A DNA stretch of 64,000 bases from Protofrankia sp963555925 (GCA_963555925.1 CAUVXJ010000017.1:1-64000); one strand, 5' to 3'; counted from the first letter of the stretch, positions 8,151-16,686 are shown. Program-made: numbers and translations. The notes: generated from the sequence alone by a model not told the origin.

Positions 8151-9437
8151 GTGCCGTCCATTGAGGCCGTACGAGCCCGCGAGATCCTTGACTCGCGTGG
8201 CAACCCCACCGTGGAGGTCGAGGTCGTCTTGGACGACGGCACTCTCGGCCGTGCCGCCGTACCCAGCGGCGCGAGCACCGGCGCCTTCGAGGCGGTCGAG
8301 CTGCGTGACGGCGACGACCGCTACGGCGGTAAGGGCGTCGGCAAGGCGGTCGCCGGTGTCATCGACCGCATCGAGCCTGAGATCCTGGGCCTGGAAGCCA
8401 CCGAGCAGCGGATTCTCGACCTGACCCTGCTGGACCTGGACGGCACGCCGGACAAGTCCGATCTGGGGGCGAACGCCATTCTCGGGGTGAGCCTCGCGGT
8501 CGCCAAAGCCGCCGCGAAAGCGTCGGCCCTGCCGCTGTTCCGCTACCTGGGTGGTCCCGGGGCGCATCTGCTGCCGGTGCCGATGATGAACGTCGTCAAC
8601 GGTGGCGCGCACGCCGACACCAACGTCGACATCCAGGAGTTCATGATTGCCCCGATCGGGGCGTCGACCTTTGCCGAGGCACTGCGGTGGGGCACTGAGA
8701 CGTACCACGCCCTCAAAGGCGTGCTCAAGGCAGCGGGGCTGGCCACCGCCGTCGGTGACGAGGGCGGTTTCGCCCCGAACCTGCCGGCCAACCGGGCCGC
8801 GCTCGACCTGCTCGTGGAGGCCATCGACAAGGCGGGGTTCCGGCCCGGGGAGGACATCGCCCTTGCTCTCGACGTGGCTTCGACCGAGTTCTTCTCGGAC
8901 GGCTCCTACCGGTTCGAGGGCGCCACGCGTACCGCCGAGGAGCTCAGCGACTACTACGCCGAGCTGGTCGCCGCCTACCCGATCGTGTCGATCGAGGATC
9001 CGCTCGCCGAGGACGACTGGAGCGGATGGGTGCAGCTCACAGCACGCCTCGGTGATGCTGTGCAGCTCGTTGGTGACGACCTGTTCGTCACCAACCCGGC
9101 GCGGCTTTCCCGGGGCATCGCAGAGAAGGCCGGAAACGCCCTGCTCGTCAAGGTCAACCAGATCGGCACCCTGACCGAGACGTTGGATGCGGTCTCGCTC
9201 GCCCATCGCAACGGCTACCGGTGCATGATCTCGCACCGATCGGGCGAAACCGAGGACACGACCATCGCAGACCTCGCGGTGGCCGTCGACGCCGGGCAGA
9301 TCAAGACCGGTGCTCCGGCGCGCAGCGAGCGGGTCGCCAAGTACAACCAGCTGCTGCGCATTGAGGAAGAGCTCGACGATGCCGCCCGTTACGGTGGCGC
9401 CGCGGCCTTCCCACGCTGGTCGTCGACGGCCGGCTGA
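8151..9437 (+). CDS. eno: Enolase
   Basis: A 428-residue phosphopyruvate hydratase that converts 2-phosphoglycerate to phosphoenolpyruvate. It is full length and starts at GTG 8151 with the typical SIEAVRAREILDSRGNPTVEVEV. Glu204 in GDEGGF and Lys334 in LLVKVNQIGT are the expected catalytic residues; the metal-binding and MISHRSGETED motifs are intact. The stop overlaps the ftsB-like ATG by one base (TGATG), so the two are translationally coupled, as in other actinobacteria. Confidence 0.98.
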   Translation: MPSIEAVRAREILDSRGNPTVEVEVVLDDGTLGRAAVPSGASTGAFEAVELRDGDDRYGGKGVGKAVAGVIDRIEPEILGLEATEQRILDLTLLDLDGTPDKSDLGANAILGVSLAVAKAAAKASALPLFRYLGGPGAHLLPVPMMNVVNGGAHADTNVDIQEFMIAPIGASTFAEALRWGTETYHALKGVLKAAGLATAVGDEGGFAPNLPANRAALDLLVEAIDKAGFRPGEDIALALDVASTEFFSDGSYRFEGATRTAEELSDYYAELVAAYPIVSIEDPLAEDDWSGWVQLTARLGDAVQLVGDDLFVTNPARLSRGIAEKAGNALLVKVNQIGTLTETLDAVSLAHRNGYRCMISHRSGETEDTTIADLAVAVDAGQIKTGAPARSERVAKYNQLLRIEEELDDAARYGGAAAFPRWSSTAG

Positions 9438-9898
9438 TGGCAGGGGCGCGCCGTACCGCCTTGACCACCCGCATGACACTGCTGGTGGTGGTGATCTGCG
9501 TGCTCATACTGACCCTCGCCTACCCGTGGCGGCTCTACCTCCAGCAGCAGAGCCAGCTCAATGAGCTCGCCGCGCAAAACGTCGACCAGCGCAAACGGGT
9601 GGAGGCCCTGAAGACCGCGGTGGCCGGTTACGATGATCCCGAATGGACCCGGGACGAGGCCAGGACGCGGCTGCACTTCACGCAGCCGGGGGAGACGGTC
9701 TACCTGGTATCGGCGGCGGTGCCCACGTCGGCGGCGCCTGCACCCGGCGCCGCCGCAACCGAGGCACCGTGGTTCTCGCGGTTGTGGTCGGACACGGTCG
9801 GCGCGGGACAGTCCTCGGTTGGTACTCAGCCAGGCGGTGGTCAGGCGGCTTCCCGTCCGTCGGTGACGACGCCGACCCCGTCGGCCACGCCGCGATGA
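9437..9898 (+). CDS. FtsB/DivIC-like septum formation initiator
   Basis: A 153-residue bitopic membrane protein. One transmembrane helix (about residues 12-30, LLVVVICVLILTLAYP) is followed by a short Gln/Leu coiled coil (30-60) and a conserved DDPEWTRDEARTRLHFTQPGE segment typical of the DivIC family. A Pro/Ser/Ala-rich tail ends the protein. Family members join the divisome with FtsL and FtsQ. It overlaps eno by 1 nt and the DUF501 gene by 4 nt, a compact translationally coupled unit. Confidence 0.9.
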   Translation: MAGARRTALTTRMTLLVVVICVLILTLAYPWRLYLQQQSQLNELAAQNVDQRKRVEALKTAVAGYDDPEWTRDEARTRLHFTQPGETVYLVSAAVPTSAAPAPGAAATEAPWFSRLWSDTVGAGQSSVGTQPGGGQAASRPSVTTPTPSATPR

Positions 9899-10497
9899 CC
9901 GGCGATCTCGTCGGTCCGCAGCGCGGTCCAGCGGTCGGCCCGGAGCTCGGCCCGGAGGCTGGTCCAGCGGTAGGCCCGGAGGATCACGCGGTTGTCGCGC
10001 GCCAGCTTGGCCGGGCGCCGCGGGCGATGCACCGGGTTGCCCATCGGTGCTCCTGCGGCCTGCCGGACGTGGTCGAGACCTGGCCCAGGCTGGAGGACGG
10101 CACGCCGTTCCCCACTCTGTATTACCTGACCTGCCCGCGGGCGGCGTCGGCGATCGGGCGGCTGGAGGCGTCCGGCCTGATGCGGGAGATGACCGAGCGG
10201 CTCGTCGCCGACCGCACCCACGATGGCGATCTTGCTCGCAGGTATGACAGAGCGCATCGGGACTATCTGGCCCGCCGCGACGCCCTTGGCGAGCTGCCCG
10301 GCGCACCGGGTGCCGGTGGTATGCCGACCAGGGTGAAGTGCCTGCACGTGCTGGTCGCGCACAGTCTGGTGGCCGGTTCGGGGGTTAACCCATTCGGGGA
10401 CGAGGCGCTGGAGCTGATGGCCGACTGGGGGGTCCGCGGGCCGTGCGTGCACGCCGGACCCGACCCCACCACCGAACGAGAGGCTGACCTGCCATGA
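9895..10497 (+). CDS. DUF501 family protein
   Basis: A 200-residue protein starting at ATG 9895 inside the ATGA overlap with the ftsB-like gene. Residues 1-30 are a Gly-Pro-Glu-Val low-complexity segment (repeated GPAVGPE). The DUF501 core begins about residue 40 with MHRVAHRCSCGLPDVVETWPRL, continues with PFPTLYYLTCP, and ends in PRGPCVHAGPD-like text near the C-terminus. Cysteines and His could bind a metal, but the family has no established function. Its position between ftsB and ppx is conserved in Actinobacteria. Confidence 0.88.
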   Translation: MTGDLVGPQRGPAVGPELGPEAGPAVGPEDHAVVARQLGRAPRAMHRVAHRCSCGLPDVVETWPRLEDGTPFPTLYYLTCPRAASAIGRLEASGLMREMTERLVADRTHDGDLARRYDRAHRDYLARRDALGELPGAPGAGGMPTRVKCLHVLVAHSLVAGSGVNPFGDEALELMADWGVRGPCVHAGPDPTTEREADLP

Positions 10498-11522
10498 CCC
10501 GCGTGGCCGCGGTCGACTGCGGCACTAATTCGATCCGGCTGCTGGTCGCGGAGGCGGTCAGCGATGAGGCGGCCAGCGATGAGGCGGCCAGCCAAGAGAC
10601 GGTAAGCGGAGCAGCGGTAAGCGGAGCAGCGGCAAGCGCAGCGAGCACCACGCCTGCGCTCAGTCGGACCACGCCGCGCCTGCACGCCCTGGTCCGCCGC
10701 ATGGAGATCGTCCGACTGGGAGCCGGGGTCGACCGGACCGGCGAGTTGGCCCCTGACGCGCTGGACCGGACATTCGCGGCGCTGCGCGACTACGCCAAGG
10801 AGATCGACAGGCTCGGTGCCGCCAAGGTTCGGATGGTGGCCACCAGCGCGACCCGGGACGCCCGCAACCGGGACGTGCTGGTGGCGGGGGTGCGCTCGAT
10901 CCTCGGTGTCGACCCCGAGGTGATCACCGGTGACGAGGAGGCTGCGCTGTCCTACGCCGGCGCCACCGGAGAGCTGCACGGGCATCCTGAGCCGTTCCTG
11001 GTGGCCGACATCGGCGGCGGATCGACCGAGCTGGTCCTGGGCGACGCCGACAGCGTGCACGCGGCACGATCGGTGAACATCGGGTGCGTGCGGCTGGCCG
11101 AACGGCATCTGCACGACGATCCACCCACCGCCGGGCAGCTCGCGGCGGTGGTGGCGGACGCGCACGCCGCATTCGACCTGGCCGAGCAGACGGTGCCGAT
11201 CCGCTGCGCCGCGACGCTCGTCGGGGTGGCCGGAACGGTCACCACGGTGGCGGCCCTCGCCGCCGATCTACCCGGTTACGACCCGGACCGCATTCATCTG
11301 TCGGTGACCGCCGCGCCGGATGTCGTCGCTGTGACAGACCGGCTGGCGGCGATGTCGCACGCGCAGCGGGCCGCGCTCCCGGTGATGCATCCCGGCCGGG
11401 TCGACGTGATCGTCGCGGGTGCGCTGGTGCTGCGCACGTTGGTCGAGCGGGTCGGCGCATCAGCAGTGATCGCCAGTGAGCACGACATCCTCGACGGCAT
11501 CGCCTTCTCCCTGCTCAGCTGA
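10494..11522 (+). CDS. ppx: Ppx/GppA family exopolyphosphatase
   Basis: A 342-residue member of the actin-like ATPase superfamily. AAVDCGTNSIRLLVAE (residues 4-19) and FLVADIGGGSTELVLG (about 166-181) are the phosphate-binding loops; MVATSATRDARN is conserved. The enzyme removes terminal phosphates from polyphosphate and/or converts pppGpp to ppGpp; the sequence does not decide which. Residues 20-60 hold a family-unusual insert of Ala/Ser/Glu repeats (SDEAASDEAAS, SGAAVSGAAAS) from in-frame DNA duplication. It overlaps the DUF501 gene by 4 nt. Confidence 0.92.
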   Translation: MTRVAAVDCGTNSIRLLVAEAVSDEAASDEAASQETVSGAAVSGAAASAASTTPALSRTTPRLHALVRRMEIVRLGAGVDRTGELAPDALDRTFAALRDYAKEIDRLGAAKVRMVATSATRDARNRDVLVAGVRSILGVDPEVITGDEEAALSYAGATGELHGHPEPFLVADIGGGSTELVLGDADSVHAARSVNIGCVRLAERHLHDDPPTAGQLAAVVADAHAAFDLAEQTVPIRCAATLVGVAGTVTTVAALAADLPGYDPDRIHLSVTAAPDVVAVTDRLAAMSHAQRAALPVMHPGRVDVIVAGALVLRTLVERVGASAVIASEHDILDGIAFSLLS

Positions 11523-11547
11523 TTTTGTTGCTTGATTCACTGTTCTG

Positions 11548-11562
11548 TTGTCGGGCGCTCTA
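11548..11562 (-). repeat. Copy A of the dispersed TAGAGCGCCCGRCA element
   Basis: On the minus strand this reads TAGAGCGCCCGACAA, followed 11 nt later by GAATCAAG. The same 13-mer core occurs at 14273-14285 and 45234-45246. Here it lies in the short gap between ppx and the uracil-DNA glycosylase gene. Its function is unknown; it could be a protein-binding site or the remnant of a small repeat. Confidence 0.55.
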
Positions 11563-11573
11563 GGTTTGTCGGT

Positions 11574-12473
11574 GTGGACGGGATCCGCGGTACCGAAAGT
11601 GACGTTCGTGCGGCCGATGATCGTGCGGCTGATGTCGGTTCGGCCGATGATCGCCGGCCGGTCGTGCCCGGCTCGGGCTGGCCGGGCGATCCCGCGTCGC
11701 ATGCGACGCCGATGGCGCTCACCGCAGTCGAGGTGGAACGGCTGGCCGCTGGCGCGGGCGATACGGTCGAGCTGGACGCCCGGATGTCGGTCTGCCGAGC
11801 CTGCCCCCGCCTGGTCGACTGGCGTGAGGAGGTCGCGGCGCAACGGCGGGCCGCCTTCGCTGATGAGCGTTACTGGGGCCGGCCGGTACCCTCGTTCGGC
11901 CCTGCTGATGCCCGGGTACTCATCGTGGGGCTGGCGCCGGCTGCGCACGGCGGCAACCGTACGGGACGGATCTTCACCGGAGACCGCAGCGGTGACTGGC
12001 TGTTCGCATCGCTGTACCGGGTCGGGCTGGCGCAACTGCCGACGTCGGTGTCGGCCGGTGACGGTCAGCGTCTAGTCGCTACCCGCATCGTGGCCGCCGT
12101 CCGCTGCGCTCCGCCCGCGAACAAGCCGACCACGACTGAGCGGGACGTCTGTAGATCATGGCTCGTCCGGGATCTCGAGCTCCTGCGCCCAACGCTGCGC
12201 GTGGTTGTTGTGCTGGGTGGGTTCGCCTGGACGGCGTTGTGGCCGGCGCTGGCACGGGCCGGTTACCCCGTACCGCCGCGCCGCCCGACATTCGGACACG
12301 CGAGCCGGGTCGTTCTCAGGGATGAACGCGGCGGGGGTTTGGTTGTCCTCGGCTGCTACCACCCGAGCCAGCAGAACACGTTCACCGGACGGGTCACGGC
12401 CGGGATGCTCGACGCGGTGCTCGCCAATGCGGCGGGTGCGGCCGGCCTGGGCGTGCCGGTCGATGATAAATAA
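11574..12473 (+). CDS. udgB: Uracil-DNA glycosylase, family 5 (UdgB type)
   Basis: About 299 residues. The protein has GLAPAAHGGNRTGRIFTGDRSGDWL (motif A of family 5, which lacks the usual catalytic Asp/Asn of family 1), VVLGGFAW and CYHPSQQNTFTGR (motif B with His). Four Cys, including CRACPRL near residue 76 and two near 173-186, are placed as in 4Fe-4S UDGs. It removes uracil, and in studied relatives hypoxanthine and ethenocytosine, from DNA. The start is uncertain: TTG 11532, GTG 11574 and ATG 11712 are all in frame, and conserved sequence begins only near 11760. Confidence 0.85.
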   Translation: MDGIRGTESDVRAADDRAADVGSADDRRPVVPGSGWPGDPASHATPMALTAVEVERLAAGAGDTVELDARMSVCRACPRLVDWREEVAAQRRAAFADERYWGRPVPSFGPADARVLIVGLAPAAHGGNRTGRIFTGDRSGDWLFASLYRVGLAQLPTSVSAGDGQRLVATRIVAAVRCAPPANKPTTTERDVCRSWLVRDLELLRPTLRVVVVLGGFAWTALWPALARAGYPVPPRRPTFGHASRVVLRDERGGGLVVLGCYHPSQQNTFTGRVTAGMLDAVLANAAGAAGLGVPVDDK

Positions 12474-12596
12474 CGGAACCACGATCACCATGGGTGTCAT
12501 CATGTTGATCTCCGCGTGGTGCATGTCACGTGGATGCCCGCACCACTGATCGCGTATCACGAGGCATAGCACGGTGGTGGCGAGTACCTTTTTTGT

Positions 12597-14069
12597 ATGA
12601 GCTTTGGACATCCTCCGCACATCCTTGTTGTGGGCGGCGGTTACGTCGGTATGTACACGGCTTTGCGTCTTCAGCGTCGACTGCGTCAGGGCGAGGCGAC
12701 CGTGACGGTGGTCGAACCCAACTCGTACATGACATATCAGCCGTTTCTCCCCGAAGCGGCGGCGGGTAACCTCGAACCGCGCCATGTTGTTGTGCCACTA
12801 CGTAGTGTGCTGAATGCCTGCAGGGTTGTCAGTGGCAGTGTGACCGGCATCAACCACGCCCAGCGACGGGCATATATCGCACCGAACCAGGGCACACCGT
12901 ACGAACTTCGCTACGACATCCTGGTCGGGTGTCCCGGGTCTGTCGCGCGGACGCTGCCGATCCCGGGCCTCGCCGAACTGGGCATCGGTTTCAAGAGTGT
13001 GGCCGAGGCGATCCACATACGAAACAAGGTCATCGAGCGGATGGACTCCGCCGCGTCCAGCAACGACCCCCAGCTTCGGCGCCGAGCGCTGACATTTGTG
13101 TTCATCGGTGGCGGGTTCGCGGGTATCGAGGCAATCGCCGAGCTTGAGGACATGGCACGCGACGCCTGCAAGTTCTATCCCGAGCTGTCGCCGTCGGATA
13201 TGCGATGGGTCATGGTCGAGGCGAGTGGGCGGGTGCTGCCCGAGGTTTCGCCGGCGATGGGTCTGTATACCTTGAAGCAGCTTGAGCACCGTGGCATTGA
13301 AATGAAAGTCAACACCCGGGTGAAAAGTCTCGTCGACGGACACGTCGTGCTCGACAGCGGCGAGGAGTTCGATGCCGAGACCATTATCTGGACGGCCGGG
13401 GTGAAAGCCCACCCACTGCTCACCAACACCGACCTTCCGCTGGACGAACGAGGTCGCATCAAGGCGACGGCGTTCCTTCAGGTGGACGGCGTGGAGCAGG
13501 CGTGGACGGCCGGTGACTGCGCCGCGGTTCCCGATCTCACCAGGGGTGAGGGGGCGACGACCAGTCCCTCGGCGCAACACGCGGTTCGTCAGGCCCGAGT
13601 GCTGGCGAACAACATTCTTGCCGACCTCCGTGGCGAACCGATTGCGCCCTACGAACACCGCTACGCCGGCAGCGTCGCGTCACTCGGCCTGCACAAGGGG
13701 GTGGCCGATGTGTACGGGATGAAGCTGCGCGGGTGGCCGGCGTGGCTGATGCACCGCACCTACCACCTCAGTCGGGTGCCGACGTTCAACCGCAAGGCAC
13801 GAGTCCTCGCGGACTGGACCCTCGCGCTGTTCTTCCGGCGGGAGATCGTCTCGCTGGGGGCCTTCGCAGACCCCCGGGCGGGTTTTCGTGAGGCTGCCAG
13901 CCCGTCCGCCGTAGCCGGCGCGCAGGGGTCCACGGCCGCGACCCCGGTGCTTCCTTCGAAGAGCGCCGGGCATGGTGAGACCAACGGTTCCGTGGCCGCT
14001 GGCCGGAAGTCCGGGGCCACCAGGACGGTGGAGGCGGCCAAGCCGTCAGGGGAAACGTCGGTGGCGTGA
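12597..14069 (+). CDS. ndh: Type II NADH dehydrogenase (NDH-2)
   Basis: A 490-residue FAD-dependent oxidoreductase. HILVVGGGYVGMYTALRLQ near the N-terminus is the FAD dinucleotide fold, FVFIGGGFAGIEAIAELEDMA (about 162-182) the NADH fold, and WTAGDCAAVPD the C-terminal FAD contact. NDH-2 passes electrons from NADH to menaquinone without pumping protons and is held at the membrane by its C-terminal region. Residues 435-490 are a Ser/Ala/Gly-rich tail with no recognised motif. ATG 12597 lies directly before the conserved fold. It stands alone between its own promoter region and the hairpin at 14121. Confidence 0.95.
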   Translation: MSFGHPPHILVVGGGYVGMYTALRLQRRLRQGEATVTVVEPNSYMTYQPFLPEAAAGNLEPRHVVVPLRSVLNACRVVSGSVTGINHAQRRAYIAPNQGTPYELRYDILVGCPGSVARTLPIPGLAELGIGFKSVAEAIHIRNKVIERMDSAASSNDPQLRRRALTFVFIGGGFAGIEAIAELEDMARDACKFYPELSPSDMRWVMVEASGRVLPEVSPAMGLYTLKQLEHRGIEMKVNTRVKSLVDGHVVLDSGEEFDAETIIWTAGVKAHPLLTNTDLPLDERGRIKATAFLQVDGVEQAWTAGDCAAVPDLTRGEGATTSPSAQHAVRQARVLANNILADLRGEPIAPYEHRYAGSVASLGLHKGVADVYGMKLRGWPAWLMHRTYHLSRVPTFNRKARVLADWTLALFFRREIVSLGAFADPRAGFREAASPSAVAGAQGSTAATPVLPSKSAGHGETNGSVAAGRKSGATRTVEAAKPSGETSVA

Positions 14070-14120
14070 CCTGCTGGCACGGCGCGCTATGGCGCGCAGC
14101 TTGTAGACGATTAGCACCAG

Positions 14121-14150
14121 ATGCCCGCTGTAGGCGACTACGGCGGGCAT
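14121..14150 (+). terminator. Intrinsic-type hairpin after ndh
   Basis: ATGCCCGC, one unpaired T, GTAG, loop GCGA, CTAC, one unpaired G, GCGGGCAT form a 12-bp stem with a 4-nt loop, 51 bp past the ndh stop. Only a short T-run (tt) follows, as is common in high-GC actinobacteria. Confidence 0.8.
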
Positions 14151-14234
14151 TTCCGTGAGCTGAGCTGAGCGGAGCGGGGTCCGGGCGCGAAGCGTCCGTC
14201 CGAACCAGGGTGATTTCCTCCGCTGCCTCGCGAT

Positions 14235-14339
14235 CTACGCACCCCAGCCCCGCTCCTTGATCCATGCCCCGATTGTCGGGCGCTCCAAGAGCCGGACTCC
14301 CGCTCGTCGGGTTGGGCCGCTGCGCCACGATCCGCTCAT
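14235..14339 (-). other. 34-codon ORF fragment carrying copy B of the dispersed element
   Basis: Minus-strand ATG at 14339 and TAG at 14237-14235 enclose 34 codons ending in ERPTIGAWIKERGWGA. The DNA coding for LERPTIGAWIKERGWG contains the dispersed element (14273-14287), and a degenerate copy of the same 45-bp stretch occurs on the plus strand at 14745-14790 with a stop inside. It may be the end of a dead mobile-element gene or a small repeat. Apart from this, 14151-14525 shows no gene; its part after 14340 is noticeably AT-richer than its surroundings. Confidence 0.35.
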
Positions 14340-14525
14340 CCCGCGTGATTACCGGTCCGGGCTACAGGATAGCGTGACGATCACTTTACTTCACGCAGGC
14401 AAACTGGTCTTGATCGTCACGATGTGTTATGAGACAGGATGGTTCAGTCACTCCGTACACTTTCTCCATGTTGTCTCTTTCACAAATCCTACGTAGCGTG
14501 GTAGAAACATCTCCGATGTAGCCCA

Positions 14526-14600
14526 GCCGGTGTATCCCAACAGGCAGAGGAGGCTGTCCTAAAAACAGCTTGAGTGTCGGTTCGACTCCGACCACCGGCA
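14526..14600 (+). tRNA. tRNA-like gene, anticodon UAA (class-I shape, C33)
   Basis: A full cloverleaf can be drawn by eye. The acceptor stem GCCGGTG (14526-14532) pairs perfectly with CACCGGC (14593-14599), discriminator A14600. The D arm is TCC/GGA with loop GG. Anticodon stem GCTGT/ACAGC encloses loop CCTAAAA; the anticodon would be TAA, reading UUA (Leu). The T arm is GTCGG-TTCGACT-CCGAC. The variable region is only 6 nt, unlike the long arm of normal tRNA-Leu, and position 33 is C instead of the near-universal U. No CCA is encoded. It is followed by two strong hairpins. It could be a phage- or element-borne tRNA, or a decayed one. Confidence 0.7.
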
Positions 14601-14615
14601 CATTCATGTGCTCGT

Positions 14616-14678
14616 GGTACCAGGCCATCGCCTGGTACCTGGCTGTCCGATGTCGGCCGGATCATTCCGGCCGACATC
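14616..14678 (+). terminator. Two consecutive perfect hairpins after the tRNA-like gene
   Basis: The first hairpin is GGTACCAGG (14616-14624), loop CCATCG, CCTGGTACC (14631-14639). The second is GATGTCGGCCGGA (14649-14661), loop TCAT, TCCGGCCGACATC (14666-14678), a perfect 13-bp stem. They start 15 nt after the tRNA-like gene and plausibly end its transcript. Confidence 0.75.
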
Positions 14679-15063
14679 TCGACCCGCCATCAGACTATTC
14701 ATCTGAATGCCTTGTGGGCCGCCAGTGTGACGCGGTCGTACCACCTGGAGTGCCCGGCAACAGGGAAGTAGATCAAGGAGTGGGGTGGCGGTGCGTGCAG
14801 CGCCTGTCGCATGCACCGCCGTGTCGCATGCAGCGTCCGTCACAGGTGGAGTCCGATGTTCGGACCCTCGTCGCGGCGTGACCGCACCGGTGCGCGACCA
14901 TGTGGGGCAGGATGGTGGAACACGGTGACTGCGCGGAGCGTTCTACTCTTGCCTCGGACGAGCTCGTCGATCGGGTCGGGTTGCGCCGCGGTCGCTTGAA
15001 CTCGATGGCAGCTACGATCTATGCGCCCGACTGGATGCGGGTGGTGGAAGGAGTCGTATCCTG
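14679..15063. other. Gene-poor stretch before the Bax-inhibitor-like gene
   Basis: No credible gene is present. A degenerate copy (E) of the dispersed element lies at 14746-14761 on the plus strand (tggagtgcccggcaac) and is followed by agatcaaggagtgggg, which matches the copy at 14235-14290. The last 18 bases contain the Shine-Dalgarno ggaaggag (15046-15053) for the next gene. Confidence 0.5.
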
Positions 15064-15891
15064 ATGGCCGAGATGCGTTCGTCGAACCCGGTGTTCAGCC
15101 GGCGCGGCTTCACCGGCCGGCCCGCGCAGCCGACGCCCGTGCCCGAGTACGGCGCCGGCGGGTATCCGCCGCCAGGACCGGGCGCGCCGCTCAATCCGAC
15201 CCCAGAGCAGCTCGCCGGTCTGTACCGGGCGCCGAGCGGTCTGACCGTCGACGACGTCGTCGTGCACACCATGGGGCTGTTCGCCATCACCGCCGTCACC
15301 GGGATAGCCGGCTGGGCCATCGCGCCGGCCGCACCCGCCGTGGGGTTTGTGGCGATGTTCGCCGCGCTCGCCCTCTCCTTCGTGATTTCGTTCAGCCAGC
15401 GGCTGAAGCCGTCGTTGATTGTCATCTTCGCGGCACTCGAGGGTCTGTTCGTGGGCGCGGTGTCGCGGTACTTCGAGGACGCCTACTCCGGCATCGTGCT
15501 GCAGGCGTTGCTGGGAACCGCCGTGGTCTTCGTGGCAATGCTTGTGGCGTACCGCAGCGGCCGGCTTCGAGCGACTCCCCGGATGACCCGGATCGTCTAT
15601 GGATCACTGCTCGGTGTGATCATGATTAGCCTGGTCGATCTGGTGATCAGAGCCGTGTCCGGCAGCCACCTTCCAGTCATCAATGACGCCTCGCCGCTCG
15701 GCATCCTGTTCAGCGTCGCCGTGCTTGTGGTCGCGAGCCTCCAGTTCATCCTCGACTTCGACTACATCGAGCGGGCGATTGCCAGCGGTGCCCCTCGCGA
15801 GGAGGCATGGCGCGCCGGTTTCGGTCTGCTCGTCGGTTTCGTCTGGGTATACATAGAAATGCTCCGTCTGTTGTCGAAATTCCGAGGCTAG
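15064..15891 (+). CDS. Bax inhibitor-1/YccA family membrane protein
   Basis: A 275-residue protein starting at ATG 15064, 10 nt after ggaaggag. Residues 1-65 are a Pro/Gly-rich cytoplasmic leader. Seven hydrophobic helices follow (from about 75 to 270), including FAALEGLFVGAVSRYFE, a conserved stretch of the family, and LQFILDFDYIERAIASGAP with acidic residues of the type that gates Ca leak in BsYetJ-like proteins. The role in bacteria is not settled; ion leak is a family-level inference. It appears to be a single-gene unit. Confidence 0.9.
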   Translation: MAEMRSSNPVFSRRGFTGRPAQPTPVPEYGAGGYPPPGPGAPLNPTPEQLAGLYRAPSGLTVDDVVVHTMGLFAITAVTGIAGWAIAPAAPAVGFVAMFAALALSFVISFSQRLKPSLIVIFAALEGLFVGAVSRYFEDAYSGIVLQALLGTAVVFVAMLVAYRSGRLRATPRMTRIVYGSLLGVIMISLVDLVIRAVSGSHLPVINDASPLGILFSVAVLVVASLQFILDFDYIERAIASGAPREEAWRAGFGLLVGFVWVYIEMLRLLSKFRG

Positions 15892-15944
15892 CGCCTGTAC
15901 GGTGGATCTTTGACCGCATCGACCAAATATCCACCAGACAGGCC

Positions 15945-16355
15945 CTAGCCGGAGTGGTCGGGACCGGCGTTGTCGATCTCAATACTGATCACGCAGCGCT
16001 GGTCGCGGACCATGGCGGCACGATAATCGTCCCAGTCGGGGTGTTCGCCCGACAGCGAACGGTAGTAGTAGACGAGGGTCTCCATGGCCGTCGGCAGTGA
16101 GATGATTCGTGCCCGACCACTTACCTGAATCCACGGTCCGTAGAAGGCAGCCGGAATGACGCACACAGTCGCGCGCGGATCCCGGTGCAGGTTGCGGACC
16201 TTGTAGGCAGTCTCCCGGCTGCTTATGATGACTGCACCGTCGGTGCCCACTCCGACCGCGATCGGTGACATTTGGGGGGTGCCGTCCCGGCGAAACGTCG
16301 CAAGAACGGCGTGATGGTTCTCGCGGATGTATGTCCGCGCTGCCTCGATGTCCAT
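15945..16355 (-). CDS. PPOX-class (pyridoxamine 5'-phosphate oxidase-like) F420-type oxidoreductase
   Basis: About 136 residues from ATG 16355 (a TTG six codons earlier is less likely). The split-barrel fold is indicated by HHAVLATFRRDGTPQMSPIAVGVGTDG and ISSRETAYKVRNLHRDPRATVCVIP, close to actinobacterial F420- or FMN-dependent enzymes that reduce or oxidise small substrates. YYYRSLSGEHPDWDDYRAAMV is also typical of the actinobacterial subgroup. The cofactor cannot be read directly; F420 is inferred from subfamily and organism. Confidence 0.82.
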   Translation of the reverse strand: MDIEAARTYIRENHHAVLATFRRDGTPQMSPIAVGVGTDGAVIISSRETAYKVRNLHRDPRATVCVIPAAFYGPWIQVSGRARIISLPTAMETLVYYYRSLSGEHPDWDDYRAAMVRDQRCVISIEIDNAGPDHSG

Positions 16356-16458
16356 GGGTCGATTCTTGCGCAACCGGTCTTACAGCACTGTGCGAATCAA
16401 CGTGTGGGCTCCGCGCAGCGGCCGGCTCGCTGTCAGGTCGGCTCGGGCGAGACCGCCG

Positions 16459-16686
16459 TCATGTGCGGATCGCCCGCCTGCGTAGATCGGCTTCGTGAAC
16501 GACGGCCGCCGCATAGCAGTGTGGGAGACCGTGTTCGTCCTGGAGCCAGTTCACGCGTTCGGAGAAGCGAAGCAGACCCGGCCCGCGGTCGAGGCATCCT
16601 AGCCAGTGGCCGACGTCATGTCCTGTGATTCTCGGAATTCGTTCGATAAGACTGTGGTGGGTCTCTTCGGAGCGTTGTTGCGACAT
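16459..16686 (-). CDS. Small DUF4287-like protein
   Basis: A 75-residue protein. ATG 16686 is chosen because GGAGG (complement of 16692-16696) lies 5 nt upstream. The sequence THHSLIERIPRITGHDVGHWL...VNWLQDEHGLPHCYAAAVVHEADLRRR fits the short helical DUF4287 pattern, where two helices end in a WL..EHGLGHG-like motif. No function is established for the family. It lies 103 bp behind the PPOX gene on the same strand in transcriptional order, so the two may be co-transcribed. Confidence 0.6.
   Translation of the reverse strand: MSQQRSEETHHSLIERIPRITGHDVGHWLGCLDRGPGLLRFSERVNWLQDEHGLPHCYAAAVVHEADLRRRAIRT

Noticed and set aside
14526..14600. Reading the tRNA-like gene as a normal tRNA-Leu (bldA type)
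   Set aside because: The variable region is only 6 nt and position 33 is C, unlike class-II tRNA-Leu.
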